From positions 1 to 64,000 of the forward strand of contig NZ_FCOG02000020.1 of NCBI RefSeq assembly GCF_001544975.2: 64,000 nucleotides of DNA, in the 5' to 3' direction. Made by a program: the position numbers and the translations under genes. How positions within the stretch are numbered: the first letter of the stretch is position 1; every line of letters begins with the position of its first letter. Source of the DNA: Caballeronia arationis (GTDB lineage: Bacteria > Pseudomonadota > Gammaproteobacteria > Burkholderiales > Burkholderiaceae). Below are positions 1 to 8,226 of this stretch, in pieces. The notes below the pieces were generated by a model. It was not told where the DNA came from. It worked only from the letters and a program-made list of their open reading frames with translations, and did not search any database.

Positions 1-1735
1 CGACGGGCGGCCGCGACGCGTCGAGCGTGACGCGCGACGTGCGCGCGAACGCCGCATGCTTCACGCCGGCGACGGCGGCGAGTTGCGCCTGCTGGCCCGG
101 CGCGAGGCCGCCGGTGTCGCCGCTTGCTGCGACACGCACGTAGAGATCGGCGGCGAGCAGATGCGCGAGCCAGTCCTCGACCGAGATGCGAAAGCTCGAC
201 ACCATGATCGCCATCGCGACGATCAGCGTGAAGCTCGACAGCACGCCGCCCATCGCGATCGATGCCTGTCCCGGCGCGTTGGCGAGGCGCGCGAGCGCGA
301 GCGTCGCGACGGCGCCCGTCCGGCTTTCGGCGCGGCGCCGTCCGAGCGCGCGGAACACAAGCGCGGTGAGGCGCGGCATCAGCGCGATTCCGCCGAAGAG
401 CAGGAGCGCGACGGCCGCATAGCCGGCGATGGGCGCATCGAAGACGGGCGGCGCCTGCGTCAGCACCGCGCCGGCCGCGAGGCAGACGAGCGCGGGCCAC
501 GGCGTCGCGAGCGGCGTGAGCGCGGCCTCTTCGCTGCCGGCTTTCAGCGCTGGCGCGGGGCGCGCGCGCGCCGCTTCGAGCGCGGGAATCAGCGTGCCGA
601 AGAGCGCCACGCCGATCCCGAGCGCGAGAAACACGAGGCTCGCGACCGGTTCGAACTCGACGCGCGGCTCCACGCCCGGAAAATAGCCGCCGCCGAGATC
701 GCTGCCGAAGAAGCGCAGCGCGAGCGCCGCGACCGCGTAACCCAGCGCGAGCCCGAGCACCGCGCCCGACACGCCGAGGATCGCGCCTTCGAGCATGATC
801 TGCCGCACGAGCAGCGCACGCGTCATGCCGAGCACGCGCAGCATCGCGAACTGCGCGCGGCGTCGCACGACACCGGCGGCCTGCGTCGAGAACACGAGGA
901 ACGCCCCGGTGAAGAGCGCGACCAGCGCGAGCACGTTCATGTTGATGCGATACGCGCGCGAGAGCCGGTCGGTGCGGCTTTCGACGTCGCGCGTCTCGCC
1001 GACGACGAAGTCCGCGCCCAGTTCGTCCTGCAGCGCGCGCCGGAACGCTTCCCGGTCGACGCCGCGCGCGAGCTGCACATCGACGCGCGACAGCCGGCCG
1101 ACCATCCCGAAGCGCCATTGCGCGGCGGCGATGTCCATCACCGCGATGCGCTGGCCGGGCCGCGCCCGCGCGATGCCGCCCGCGACGCGCAATCGCATGT
1201 CCGACGTGCCGCTGCGCAGCGCGACGTCCCCGCCGACGCCAGCGCCGAGCCACTGCTGCGCGGCGGGCGAGAGAAAGAGGGCGTCGTCGGCGAGGGCGTC
1301 GAACGGTGCCTGCGACGACGGCACGCCCGTCAGGTCCGGCGCGATGCGCTTCGCCTTGAACACGTCGATGCCGAGCACCTTGAGCGGCGCGTTCTGCTGC
1401 GGCACGGCGACATCGAGTTCAAGGACAGGACTCGCGATCGCCACGCCAGCACGCGTGGCGAGCCGCGCATAGAGGCTTTCGTCGAAGAATGGCTGCGCGC
1501 CGCGTATCTGCAGGTCCGCTTGTCCCGAGAGACTGCGCGCCGCAGCGGAGAACTCGTTGAACGCGGCACCGTTGATCAGTTGCACCGCGTAGCCGAGACC
1601 GACGCCGAGCGCGATCGTCGCAATGGCGACGAGCGCGCGTCCGCGATGACTGTGCCATTGCGCGGCAAGCAGCCAGCGAGTGAGCGTGCGGTGAGCGCGG
1701 GCGAGCGGCGCGGCGTGGCTGGTCGGCGCGCTCAT
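1..1735 (-). CDS. FtsX-type ABC transporter permease, C-terminus beyond left edge
   Basis: Read from an ATG at 1735, the frame stays open to the left edge (about 578 codons), so the end of the protein is missing. A first membrane helix lies near residues 34-54. It is followed by a long extracytoplasmic stretch, an FtsX-like helix bundle beginning near LALVALFTGAFLVFST, further hydrophobic segments and the start of a second outer part (SFRISVEDWLAHLL). That duplicated layout is typical of YbbP/MacB-type permeases of about 800 residues. The ATG overlaps the stop of the ATPase gene by four bases, so both form one transporter. Such exporters handle lipids, lipoproteins or peptides at the inner membrane. 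The substrate cannot be told from sequence. Confidence 0.9.
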   Translation of the reverse strand, partial: MSAPTSHAAPLARAHRTLTRWLLAAQWHSHRGRALVAIATIALGVGLGYAVQLINGAAFNEFSAAARSLSGQADLQIRGAQPFFDESLYARLATRAGVAIASPVLELDVAVPQQNAPLKVLGIDVFKAKRIAPDLTGVPSSQAPFDALADDALFLSPAAQQWLGAGVGGDVALRSGTSDMRLRVAGGIARARPGQRIAVMDIAAAQWRFGMVGRLSRVDVQLARGVDREAFRRALQDELGADFVVGETRDVESRTDRLSRAYRINMNVLALVALFTGAFLVFSTQAAGVVRRRAQFAMLRVLGMTRALLVRQIMLEGAILGVSGAVLGLALGYAVAALALRFFGSDLGGGYFPGVEPRVEFEPVASLVFLALGIGVALFGTLIPALEAARARPAPALKAGSEEAALTPLATPWPALVCLAAGAVLTQAPPVFDAPIAGYAAVALLLFGGIALMPRLTALVFRALGRRRAESRTGAVATLALARLANAPGQASIAMGGVLSSFTLIVAMAIMVSSFRISVEDWLAHLLAADLYVRVAASGDTGGLAPGQQAQLAAVAGVKHAAFARTSRVTLDASRPPV

Positions 1736-2457
1736 GCGCGGCGCGGCTCGTGCGCGTGCATGTCCGTGAGCGCGGGCAGTGCGCGTGCATGCAGCGCGCC
1801 GTCGGCGAGGATCAGCACGCGGTCCGCGAATGCCGCCGCCGCTTCGGAATGCGTGACCATCATGGTCGCGGCGCCGGTCGCCTTCGTTTCGGCGACGAGC
1901 AGCGCGAGCACTTCGTGCGCGGTTTGCGGATCGAGGTTGCCGGTAGGTTCGTCGGCGAGAATCAGGCGCGGGCGGTGCACGAGCGCACGCGCAATCGCGA
2001 CGCGCTGCAGCTCGCCGCCCGACAACTGGCGCGGCAGGTCTTCGCCGCGGCCTTCGAGTCCGACCGCCGCGAGCATGTCGAGCGCGGGCGCGGGCGACAT
2101 GCCGTTCAGGAGCAGCGGCACCGCGACGTTCTGCGCGAGCGTCAGATGCGGCAGCACATGGAACGCCTGGAACACGAAGCCGAGTTTCTGCCGGCGCAGG
2201 CGCGTGGCGGCGTCGTCGTTCAGGCGCGAGATGGAGGCGCCGTCGATCAGCACTTCGCCGCTGTCGGCGCTGTCGAGCCCGGCGATCAGGTTGAGGAGCG
2301 TCGACTTGCCGACGCCCGAGTCGCCCATGATCGCGACGAACTCGCCCGCGCCGAGCGCGAAGTCGAGATTCGCGAGCACGACGCGCCCGCCGCCGTAGGC
2401 CTTGCAGACGGCGCGGCATTCGAGGGCGGGGGAAACGTCGAGGTCGGCAGGGCGCAT
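1732..2457 (-). CDS. ABC transporter ATP-binding protein, LolD/YbbA-like
   Basis: A 241-residue ATPase with every expected element: Walker A GDSGVGKST at about residues 45-53, Q-loop FVFQAF near 95-100, signature LSGGELQRVAIA near 145-156, Walker B LILADEPTG near 165-173 and the switch histidine in MMVTHS. Length and motifs fit the MacB/LolD/YbbA branch, which pairs with FtsX-type permeases. The next gene, overlapping by four bases, is such a permease. The gene begins with ATG at 2457, and the region upstream (2458-2679) separates it from a divergent LysR gene. YbbA-YbbP is the closest-looking E. coli pair, by domain layout only. Confidence 0.92.
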   Translation of the reverse strand: MRPADLDVSPALECRAVCKAYGGGRVVLANLDFALGAGEFVAIMGDSGVGKSTLLNLIAGLDSADSGEVLIDGASISRLNDDAATRLRRQKLGFVFQAFHVLPHLTLAQNVAVPLLLNGMSPAPALDMLAAVGLEGRGEDLPRQLSGGELQRVAIARALVHRPRLILADEPTGNLDPQTAHEVLALLVAETKATGAATMMVTHSEAAAAFADRVLILADGALHARALPALTDMHAHEPRRA

Positions 2458-2679
2458 GGTTCGGGTGTTCGGGACAGGCCGCGCGTGAGACTGGATGCGG
2501 TAGCCGCAATGAGGACGCGGGTGAGGGACGCAACCATTGTGCCCAAGCGCTGCGCGGGTGGGAAGCGCGCGGGCCGCCGCGCCCGCTGCGCTTGCCCGCT
2601 CCGGCGGCGCTCGCTATGCTCGGCCAGTGCCTGTCGCCGAAATCCGCGGCGGGCCGTCTTCCGACCATCAGGACGTGCA

Positions 2680-3591
2680 ATGCCGCTTCGCCTTCCACCG
2701 CTTTCGTCGCTGCGATTTTTCGAGGCGGCCGGCCGTCACTGCAGTTTCAAGCTCGCCGCCGCCGAACTCTCCGTGACGCCGAGCGCGGTCAGCCACGGGA
2801 TCGTCGGGCTGGAGCAGGCGCTCGGCGTCGAACTGTTCGTGCGCGAGCCGGGCCGGCTCGCGCTTACCCCCGCCGGCGCCGACTATCTCGTCTACGTGTC
2901 CGAGGCGTTTTCGCTGATCGCGATCGGCACCCAGCGGCTGCCCGACAAGCGCGCCCGCCGCCCGATCGCTGTGAGCTGCGCGCCGACGCTTGCCTCGCGC
3001 TGGCTCCTGCCGCGCCTCGCCGGATTCCGCGAGTGCTGGCCCGCCATCGACGTGACCGTCGATACTTCGCGCCGGCAAGTCGGCTTTCCCGTCGACGGTT
3101 TCGATTTCGCGATCCGTCTCTCTCGCGCGCCGGTCGCGGGCGAAGGCTGGGCGCGGCTTTTCGGCGAGCGGCATGTGCCCGTGTGCAGCGCCGCGTACCG
3201 CGAGCGACTGCTGGACGAACAGGGCCGCCCCGACCTGCGCCGCGCGACGCTGATCCACGTCGATACCGCGAGCGAGGACTGGCAGGCCTGGCTCGATGCG
3301 ACAGGCATCGCGGGCGTCCCGACGACGGGCGGCCTGCGTTTCGACACGATCCAGCTTGCGTTCGAAGCGGCTGCGGCGGGACTCGGCGTGGTGCTCGGAC
3401 GGCGGCCGCTGGTGGATCGCGAGATCGAATCGGGCGCGCTGGTCGAGGCCGGTGCGCCTTCGATCGATTCGCACGGCGCCTATTGGCTCGTGAGTTCGGA
3501 AGGCGTCGATCAGCGGCCCGACCTCGCCAGCTTCCGGAACTGGCTGCTGGAAGAAGCGGAGCAACCCGCGCGCGAGCACGCCGGCAGTTGA
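2680..3591 (+). CDS. LysR-family transcriptional regulator (GcvA-like)
   Basis: 303 residues, the usual LysR length. The winged HTH occupies about residues 5-65 (SSLRFFEAAGRHCSFKLAA, then SVTPSAVSHGIVGLEQALG), with the effector-binding domain from about 90. The opening PLRLPPLSSLRFFEAAGRH resembles GcvA/AmpR-type regulators. The ATG at 2680 is chosen because it places the HTH at the usual distance from the N-terminus. The same frame is open far upstream, but that part is antisense to the ABC genes and has no HTH-family sequence. It reads in the same direction as the MFS gene 82 bases downstream, which it may control. Confidence 0.88.
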   Translation: MPLRLPPLSSLRFFEAAGRHCSFKLAAAELSVTPSAVSHGIVGLEQALGVELFVREPGRLALTPAGADYLVYVSEAFSLIAIGTQRLPDKRARRPIAVSCAPTLASRWLLPRLAGFRECWPAIDVTVDTSRRQVGFPVDGFDFAIRLSRAPVAGEGWARLFGERHVPVCSAAYRERLLDEQGRPDLRRATLIHVDTASEDWQAWLDATGIAGVPTTGGLRFDTIQLAFEAAAAGLGVVLGRRPLVDREIESGALVEAGAPSIDSHGAYWLVSSEGVDQRPDLASFRNWLLEEAEQPAREHAGS

Positions 3592-3673
3592 AAATCCTTC
3601 ATCCGGCGTCGAAGACTTTTCGTTTGCCGCGCGCTTTGCCCGCTGCGAGGATGTCCGCAAGGAGGACATCTCG

Positions 3674-4921
3674 ATGTCGACAGCCAGCCGCAGCAGCTTC
3701 GTTTTTTCACAGCGCCATGTCACGCTGGCGATCGTCGCGGGCGCGCTCGTCCTGAGCGCCGCGATGGGCGTGAGGCAGACATTCGGCCTGTTCATCAACC
3801 CGTTTTCGTTCGACCGCGGATTGCCCGTCACGCTGATCGCCTTCGCGATCGCGCTGCACAACCTCGTCTGGGGTTTCACGCAGCCGTTTGCGGGCGCGGC
3901 GGCGGACCGCTACGGCGCGGCGCCCGTCGTCGCGTTCGGTGGCGCGACCTACGCGGCGGGACTCGCGCTCACGGCGTTCGCGCCGGCCGGCTGGGTGATG
4001 GTGCTTGGGCTCGGCGTGTTCGTCGGCGTCGGCATCAGTTGCACGACCTTCGGCGTGGTGCTGACGGCGGTGTCGCGTGCGGTGTCGGAGGAGCGGCGCA
4101 GCATGGCGATGGGCCTCGTGAGCGCGGGCGGATCGCTCGGGCAGGTGCTCATGATTCCGCTCGCGCAGACGATCCGCGAATCGTCCGGCGTTTCCGCCTC
4201 GCTCCTGGCGCTCGCGCTCGTGCTGCTGGCGGTGGCGCCGCTCGGGATCGTGCTCGACCGCCAGCGCGCCGTCGCGCCGACGGCGCACGATCCGGCGATG
4301 TCGCTCGCGGACACGCTCGGGCAGGCGCGGCGGCATCGCGGCTACCGGCTCCTGACGATCGGCTTTTTCACCTGCGGCTTCCAGCTCGCGTTCATCGCGA
4401 CGCATCTGCCGGGCTACCTGCTGCTCTGCCACATGCCGGCAGGGCTCGGCGCCACGGCGCTCGCGCTGATCGGCCTCTTCAACATGGCGGGAAGCTGGGG
4501 CTGCGGCTGGCTCGGCGGGCGCTTCCGGCAGCAGCACGTGCTCGGCTGGCTCTATCTGATCAGAAGCGCGGCGATCGGCGCGTTCTTCGTGCTGCCGAAA
4601 ACCACGGCTTCCGTGACGATCTTCGCAGCGGTGATGGGACTGACCTGGCTCGGGACGGTGCCGCTGACGAGCGGGCTTGTCGCGAAGGTGTTCGGCACGC
4701 GGCATCTCGGCACGCTGTTCGGCGTGTGTTTCATGAGCCACCAGGTCGGCTCGTTTCTCGGCGCGTGGCTCGGCGGCTTCGTCTTCGATGTCACCGGTTC
4801 CTACTCGCTGATCTGGGAAGCAACGGTCGTCGCGGGCGTGGCGGCGGCGCTCCTGCACTTCCCGATCGACGATACGTCGGTCAGCATGCCGCTGCGCGTC
4901 GCGGCGCCGGGCGAAGCGTGA
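3674..4921 (+). CDS. MFS transporter (monocarboxylate/OFA-like)
   Basis: 415 residues with about 12 hydrophobic segments. The A-loop motif between helices 2 and 3 reads GAAADRYGAAPV. A second set of six helices follows a cytoplasmic linker near residues 200-220 (RQRAVAPTAHDPAMSLADTL). The N-terminal GVRQTFGLFINPF is typical of a carboxylate-type MFS subfamily. The start at 3674 has a strong ribosome site (AAGGAGG, 3659-3665). It follows a LysR gene on the same strand and ends six bases before a convergent LysR gene. Substrate unknown; an organic anion is the best guess from the subfamily look. Confidence 0.85.
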   Translation: MSTASRSSFVFSQRHVTLAIVAGALVLSAAMGVRQTFGLFINPFSFDRGLPVTLIAFAIALHNLVWGFTQPFAGAAADRYGAAPVVAFGGATYAAGLALTAFAPAGWVMVLGLGVFVGVGISCTTFGVVLTAVSRAVSEERRSMAMGLVSAGGSLGQVLMIPLAQTIRESSGVSASLLALALVLLAVAPLGIVLDRQRAVAPTAHDPAMSLADTLGQARRHRGYRLLTIGFFTCGFQLAFIATHLPGYLLLCHMPAGLGATALALIGLFNMAGSWGCGWLGGRFRQQHVLGWLYLIRSAAIGAFFVLPKTTASVTIFAAVMGLTWLGTVPLTSGLVAKVFGTRHLGTLFGVCFMSHQVGSFLGAWLGGFVFDVTGSYSLIWEATVVAGVAAALLHFPIDDTSVSMPLRVAAPGEA

Positions 4922-4927
4922 TCCTGC

Positions 4928-5842
4928 TTACGCGGGCGCGGCCCGCGCGGCGCGCTCGACGAGATGCTCGACCATCCGCTGCGCGGCGGGCTGCAGCGCG
5001 TCGAAGTCCCGGAAGCACACGACGAAGCGCCGTTCCGCCCAGGCATCGGTGAGCGGCACGACGCGGATTCCCAGCACCGGCCGATACGTCTCGGCCACCT
5101 CCACCGGCACGACGCTGATCCCGAGCCCTGCCGCGACGACGCGAAACGCAGCGTCGAAACTCGACACGATCACGCGATACGACACCGTCTTGCCGACCCG
5201 CGCGGCGGCGCGCTGGAGCATCGTGTGGACGGCGGTCGCGGGCGGCAGGCCGACGTGCTCGTGCGCGAGCGCCTGCTCGAACGAAACCGAGGCCTCCGCC
5301 GCGAGCGGATGATCCGCGTGCACGGCGAGCGCGAGCCGGTCCTGGCGATACGGCCGGTGCGCGAGACCCTGCAGGTCCACGTTGTCCCAGCACACGCCGA
5401 CGCTCGCCGCGCCCTCGCGCAACTGACGCACGAGTTCGAGCGAGAGCCGCTCCTCGACGTCCACGCGGATGTTCTGATGCGCCGGCGCGCGCATGAACGA
5501 AGCGATGTCGTCGAGCAGCGCCTCCGCAATCGCCGATGCCGATGCGCACACACTCACACGCCCCTTCAGCCCGCCGCCGAACGCGGCGACGTCGCTCGCG
5601 ATGCGCTCCATCGTAAACAGGACGTTGCGCGCGTGTTCCAGCAGCGCGATGCCCGCCGCCGTGGGCTCGACGCCGCGCCGCGAGCGCGACAGGAGCGGCA
5701 CGCCCAGATCGCTTTCGAGCTGCGCAATGCGCTTGCTGATAGCGGAAGGCTCGATGTGAGCCTCCTCCGCCGCGCGAGCGATATTGCGGTGATCGCAGAC
5801 CGCGACGAGCAATCGCAGCGTTTTCAGATCGATGTCGCGCAT
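4928..5842 (-). CDS. LysR-family regulator divergent from the HMGL/CoA-transferase operon
   Basis: 304 residues. The N-terminal HTH (about 5-65) contains LKTLRLLVAVCDHRNIARAA and IEPSAISKRIAQLESDLG, followed by the effector-binding domain (about 90-295). The ATG at 5842 has AGGAAA as ribosome site. It is transcribed away from the lyase gene at 6035, the classic position for a LysR activator of the divergent operon. The 190-base gap holds a T-N11-A palindrome and nested inverted repeats that suit a LysR tetramer. The likely effector is the carboxylate handled by the neighbouring CoA-transferase and lyase; this is inference from position. Confidence 0.9.
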   Translation of the reverse strand: MRDIDLKTLRLLVAVCDHRNIARAAEEAHIEPSAISKRIAQLESDLGVPLLSRSRRGVEPTAAGIALLEHARNVLFTMERIASDVAAFGGGLKGRVSVCASASAIAEALLDDIASFMRAPAHQNIRVDVEERLSLELVRQLREGAASVGVCWDNVDLQGLAHRPYRQDRLALAVHADHPLAAEASVSFEQALAHEHVGLPPATAVHTMLQRAAARVGKTVSYRVIVSSFDAAFRVVAAGLGISVVPVEVAETYRPVLGIRVVPLTDAWAERRFVVCFRDFDALQPAAQRMVEHLVERAARAAPA

Positions 5843-5858
5843 GGCCGTTTCCTGTCGG

Positions 5859-5888
5859 CCCGAGTTAGCGCTTTAGCGCTTACTCGGG
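5859..5888. repeat. Near-perfect hairpin palindrome in the LysR leader
   Basis: CCCGAGTTAGCGC, a TTTA loop, then GCGCTTACTCGGG: a 13-bp stem with a single mismatch, 17 bases upstream of the LysR start codon. It has no T-tract, so it is not an ordinary terminator. It could be a leader hairpin or a dispersed palindromic repeat. Confidence 0.7.
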
Positions 5889-5914
5889 TCCCATGCAACA
5901 TGGTTACGGGCGGA

Positions 5915-5984
5915 TTTAGACATTCCGGTTCGGAATCTTAGCGGTTCCAAAATACCGCTTTAAGGTTTGGATGGAATGTCTAAA
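5915..5984. promoter_or_regulatory. Nested inverted repeats between divergent LysR and lyase genes
   Basis: Three dyads lie inside one another. The outer perfect 12-bp repeat is TTTAGACATTCC (5915-5926) with GGAATGTCTAAA (5973-5984). Inside its left arm is ATTCCGGTTCGGAAT (5922-5936), which contains the T-N11-A pattern of LysR sites. Between the arms is AGCGGT-N8-ACCGCT (5940-5959). It lies 51 bases before the lyase start, as expected for an activator and operator region. Confidence 0.65.
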
Positions 5985-6034
5985 GTTAGCACAACGCCGG
6001 CACCAATGACCGGCAACCGTAACGGAGACAGCGC

Positions 6035-6973
6035 ATGCCCCCATTTCCCCAGCGCGTTGCGATTCGCGAAGTCGGCTTGCGTGACGGCCTGCAGAGTATC
6101 CAGAGCGTCCTGCCGACCGAGCGCAAGATCGAATGGATCGCCGATGCCTACGCCGCCGGCCAGCGCGAGATCGAAGTCGGCTCGTTGGTGCCGGCGCGCC
6201 TCCTGCCGCAACTCGCCGACACCGCCGAACTCGTCGCCTACGCCAAAACGCTGCCGGGACTCGTCGTTTCGGTGCTCGTGCCGAACCTGAAGGGCGCCGA
6301 GCGCGCGATCGAAACCAAAGCCGATTTGATGCTCGTACCGCTCTCGGCGAGTCATGAACACAGCCTCGCCAACCTGCGCAAGACGCCGGACGAAGTCGTC
6401 GCCGAAGTGGCGCGCATCCGTGCCGCGCGCGACGCGGCCGGGTCGAAGACGCTGATAGAGGGCGGTATCGGCACGGCGTTCGGCTGCACGATCCAGGGCC
6501 GCGTCGAACAGGACGAAGTGCTGCGCTGCATGCAGGCGCTGCTCGATGCGGGCGCGGACCGCGTGAGCATCGCCGATACCGTCGGCTACGCGGGCCCCGC
6601 CGCCGTGCGTGATCTCTTCGAGAAGGCCCGCGCGATCGCTGGCACGCGCTTCTGGTGCGGCCACTTCCACGACACGCGCGGCCTCGCCCTTGCCAATGTC
6701 TACGCCGCGCTCGAAACCGGTGTCGCGCGCTTCGACGCGACGCTCGCCGGCATTGGCGGGTGCCCGCACGCGCCGGGCGCGAGCGGCAATGCGTCGAGCG
6801 AAGACCTCGCGTTCATGCTCGCCGACATGGGCATCGAAACTGGCATCGACATTCCCGCCTTGCTGGCGCTGCGCGCGAAGGTCGCGCAGTGGCTCGAAGG
6901 CGAAACGCTTCACGGCGCGCTATGGCTTGCCGGGCTGCCCAGAACATACGCTTGCGCTGCACTGACCGCCTGA
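6035..6973 (+). CDS. HMG-CoA lyase-like (DRE-TIM) acyl-CoA lyase
   Basis: 312 residues, the usual length for bacterial 3-hydroxy-3-methylglutaryl-CoA lyases. Catalytic features: EVGLRDGLQ at 12-20 (Arg16, metal ligand Asp17), GHFHDTRG with metal ligands His210 and His212, and GGCPHAPGASGN with catalytic Cys243 and Asn252. The spacing His210-Cys243 equals that of the human enzyme. The canonical Pro in EVGPRDGLQ is Leu here. CGGAGA precedes the ATG. It cleaves a 3-hydroxy-3-methyl-acyl-CoA, giving acetyl-CoA plus a keto acid. A class III CoA-transferase follows eight bases later, as in (R)-citramalyl-CoA lyase pairs, so HMG-CoA or citramalyl-CoA are the leading substrates. Confidence 0.87.
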   Translation: MPPFPQRVAIREVGLRDGLQSIQSVLPTERKIEWIADAYAAGQREIEVGSLVPARLLPQLADTAELVAYAKTLPGLVVSVLVPNLKGAERAIETKADLMLVPLSASHEHSLANLRKTPDEVVAEVARIRAARDAAGSKTLIEGGIGTAFGCTIQGRVEQDEVLRCMQALLDAGADRVSIADTVGYAGPAAVRDLFEKARAIAGTRFWCGHFHDTRGLALANVYAALETGVARFDATLAGIGGCPHAPGASGNASSEDLAFMLADMGIETGIDIPALLALRAKVAQWLEGETLHGALWLAGLPRTYACAALTA

Positions 6974-6980
6974 GGACACC

Positions 6981-8135
6981 ATGAGCACCAACGATACGAA
7001 GCTTCCCCTCGACGGCGTACGCGTCATCGAATTCACGCACATGGTCATGGGGCCGACGTGCGGGATGATCCTCGCCGACCTCGGCGCCGAAGTGATCAAG
7101 ATCGAGCCGCCCGGCGGCGACAAGACGCGCAAGCTGCCGGGCCTCGGCATAGGCTTCTTTCGCTCGTTCAACCGCAACAAGAAGAGCGTCGTGCTCGACA
7201 TCACCACGGCCGAAGGCCGCGAAGCCGCGGTCGAACTGATCGGCACCTGCGACGTGATGCTCGAAAACTTCCGCCCCGGGCTGATGACGAAGCTAGGCCT
7301 CGACTACGACACGCTCTCGCAGCAGTATCCCGGCCTCATCTACGTGTCGCACAAGGGTTTTCTGCCCGGACCCTACGAGAAGCGCCTCGCACTCGACGAA
7401 GTCGTGCAGATGATGGGCGGCCTCTCCTACATGACGGGACCGGTCGGCCGGCCGCTGCGCGCGGGGACGTCGGTGAACGACATCATGGGTGGCATGTTCG
7501 GCGCGATCGGCGTGCTGGCCGCGCTGCGCGAGCGCGAGCGCACCGGCCGCGGTCAGGAAGTGCAGAGCGCGCTCTTCGAGAACTGCGTGTTCCTCTCGTC
7601 GCAGCACATGCAGCAGTACGCGATGACGAAGGAACCACCGCCGCCGATGCCCGCGCGCGTGTCGGCGTGGAGCGTCTACGACGTGTTCACGCTGGCGGAC
7701 GGCGAGCAGCTGTTCATCGGCGCGGTGAGCGACAAGCAGTTCATCACGCTGTGCGATGTGCTGCAGCGCGCCGATCTCCCGGCCGAGCCGCGCTTCGCGA
7801 ACAATGCGCTGCGCGTCGCGGTCCGCCCCGAGCTGCTCCACGTGCTCGGCGCGATCCTGAAGGACCATCGCGTGGAGGAACTCGCACCGAAGCTGGAAGC
7901 GGCGGGCATTCCGTACGCGCCGATCGTACGCCCGGAGCAACTGCTCGACGACCCCCATCTGAAAGCGAGCGGCGGCCTCGTGCCGATGGAAACCGACGAC
8001 GGCACCATGACCGAGGTCGTGCTTCTGCCGCTCACGATGGGCGGGCGACGTCCCGGCGTGCGGCAGGCGCTGGCGAAGGTCGGCGAGCATACGCAGGAAG
8101 TGCTGTCGCGGCTGAAGAGCAGGATTGCCGCTTGA
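6981..8135 (+). CDS. CaiB/BaiF class III CoA-transferase
   Basis: 384 residues. The N-terminal LDGVRVIEFTHMVMGPTCG is typical of the family. The catalytic aspartate is Asp167 in AGTSVNDIMGG, where it forms the acyl anhydride intermediate. GAGGA precedes the ATG. Sitting eight bases after the lyase gene, it probably activates a carboxylate by taking CoA from a donor such as succinyl-CoA or acetyl-CoA, and hands the CoA ester to the lyase. The carrier encoded downstream would import the free acid. The acid itself is not identified. Confidence 0.9.
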   Translation: MSTNDTKLPLDGVRVIEFTHMVMGPTCGMILADLGAEVIKIEPPGGDKTRKLPGLGIGFFRSFNRNKKSVVLDITTAEGREAAVELIGTCDVMLENFRPGLMTKLGLDYDTLSQQYPGLIYVSHKGFLPGPYEKRLALDEVVQMMGGLSYMTGPVGRPLRAGTSVNDIMGGMFGAIGVLAALRERERTGRGQEVQSALFENCVFLSSQHMQQYAMTKEPPPPMPARVSAWSVYDVFTLADGEQLFIGAVSDKQFITLCDVLQRADLPAEPRFANNALRVAVRPELLHVLGAILKDHRVEELAPKLEAAGIPYAPIVRPEQLLDDPHLKASGGLVPMETDDGTMTEVVLLPLTMGGRRPGVRQALAKVGEHTQEVLSRLKSRIAA

Positions 8136-8226
8136 GTGCATAACGCGCGTCCGTCAGATCATTCAGTACCATCACGTCGGCAGGCACGTATCGATAAAAC
8201 TGCCGCCGACATAAAAGGAGACAAAC

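Noticed and set aside
56..2398. Long plus-strand open frame opposite the ABC exporter genes
   Set aside because: Its product is extremely Arg/Ala/Glu/His-rich with no family motif, the usual antisense shadow of a GC-rich gene; both minus-strand ABC genes are unmistakable.
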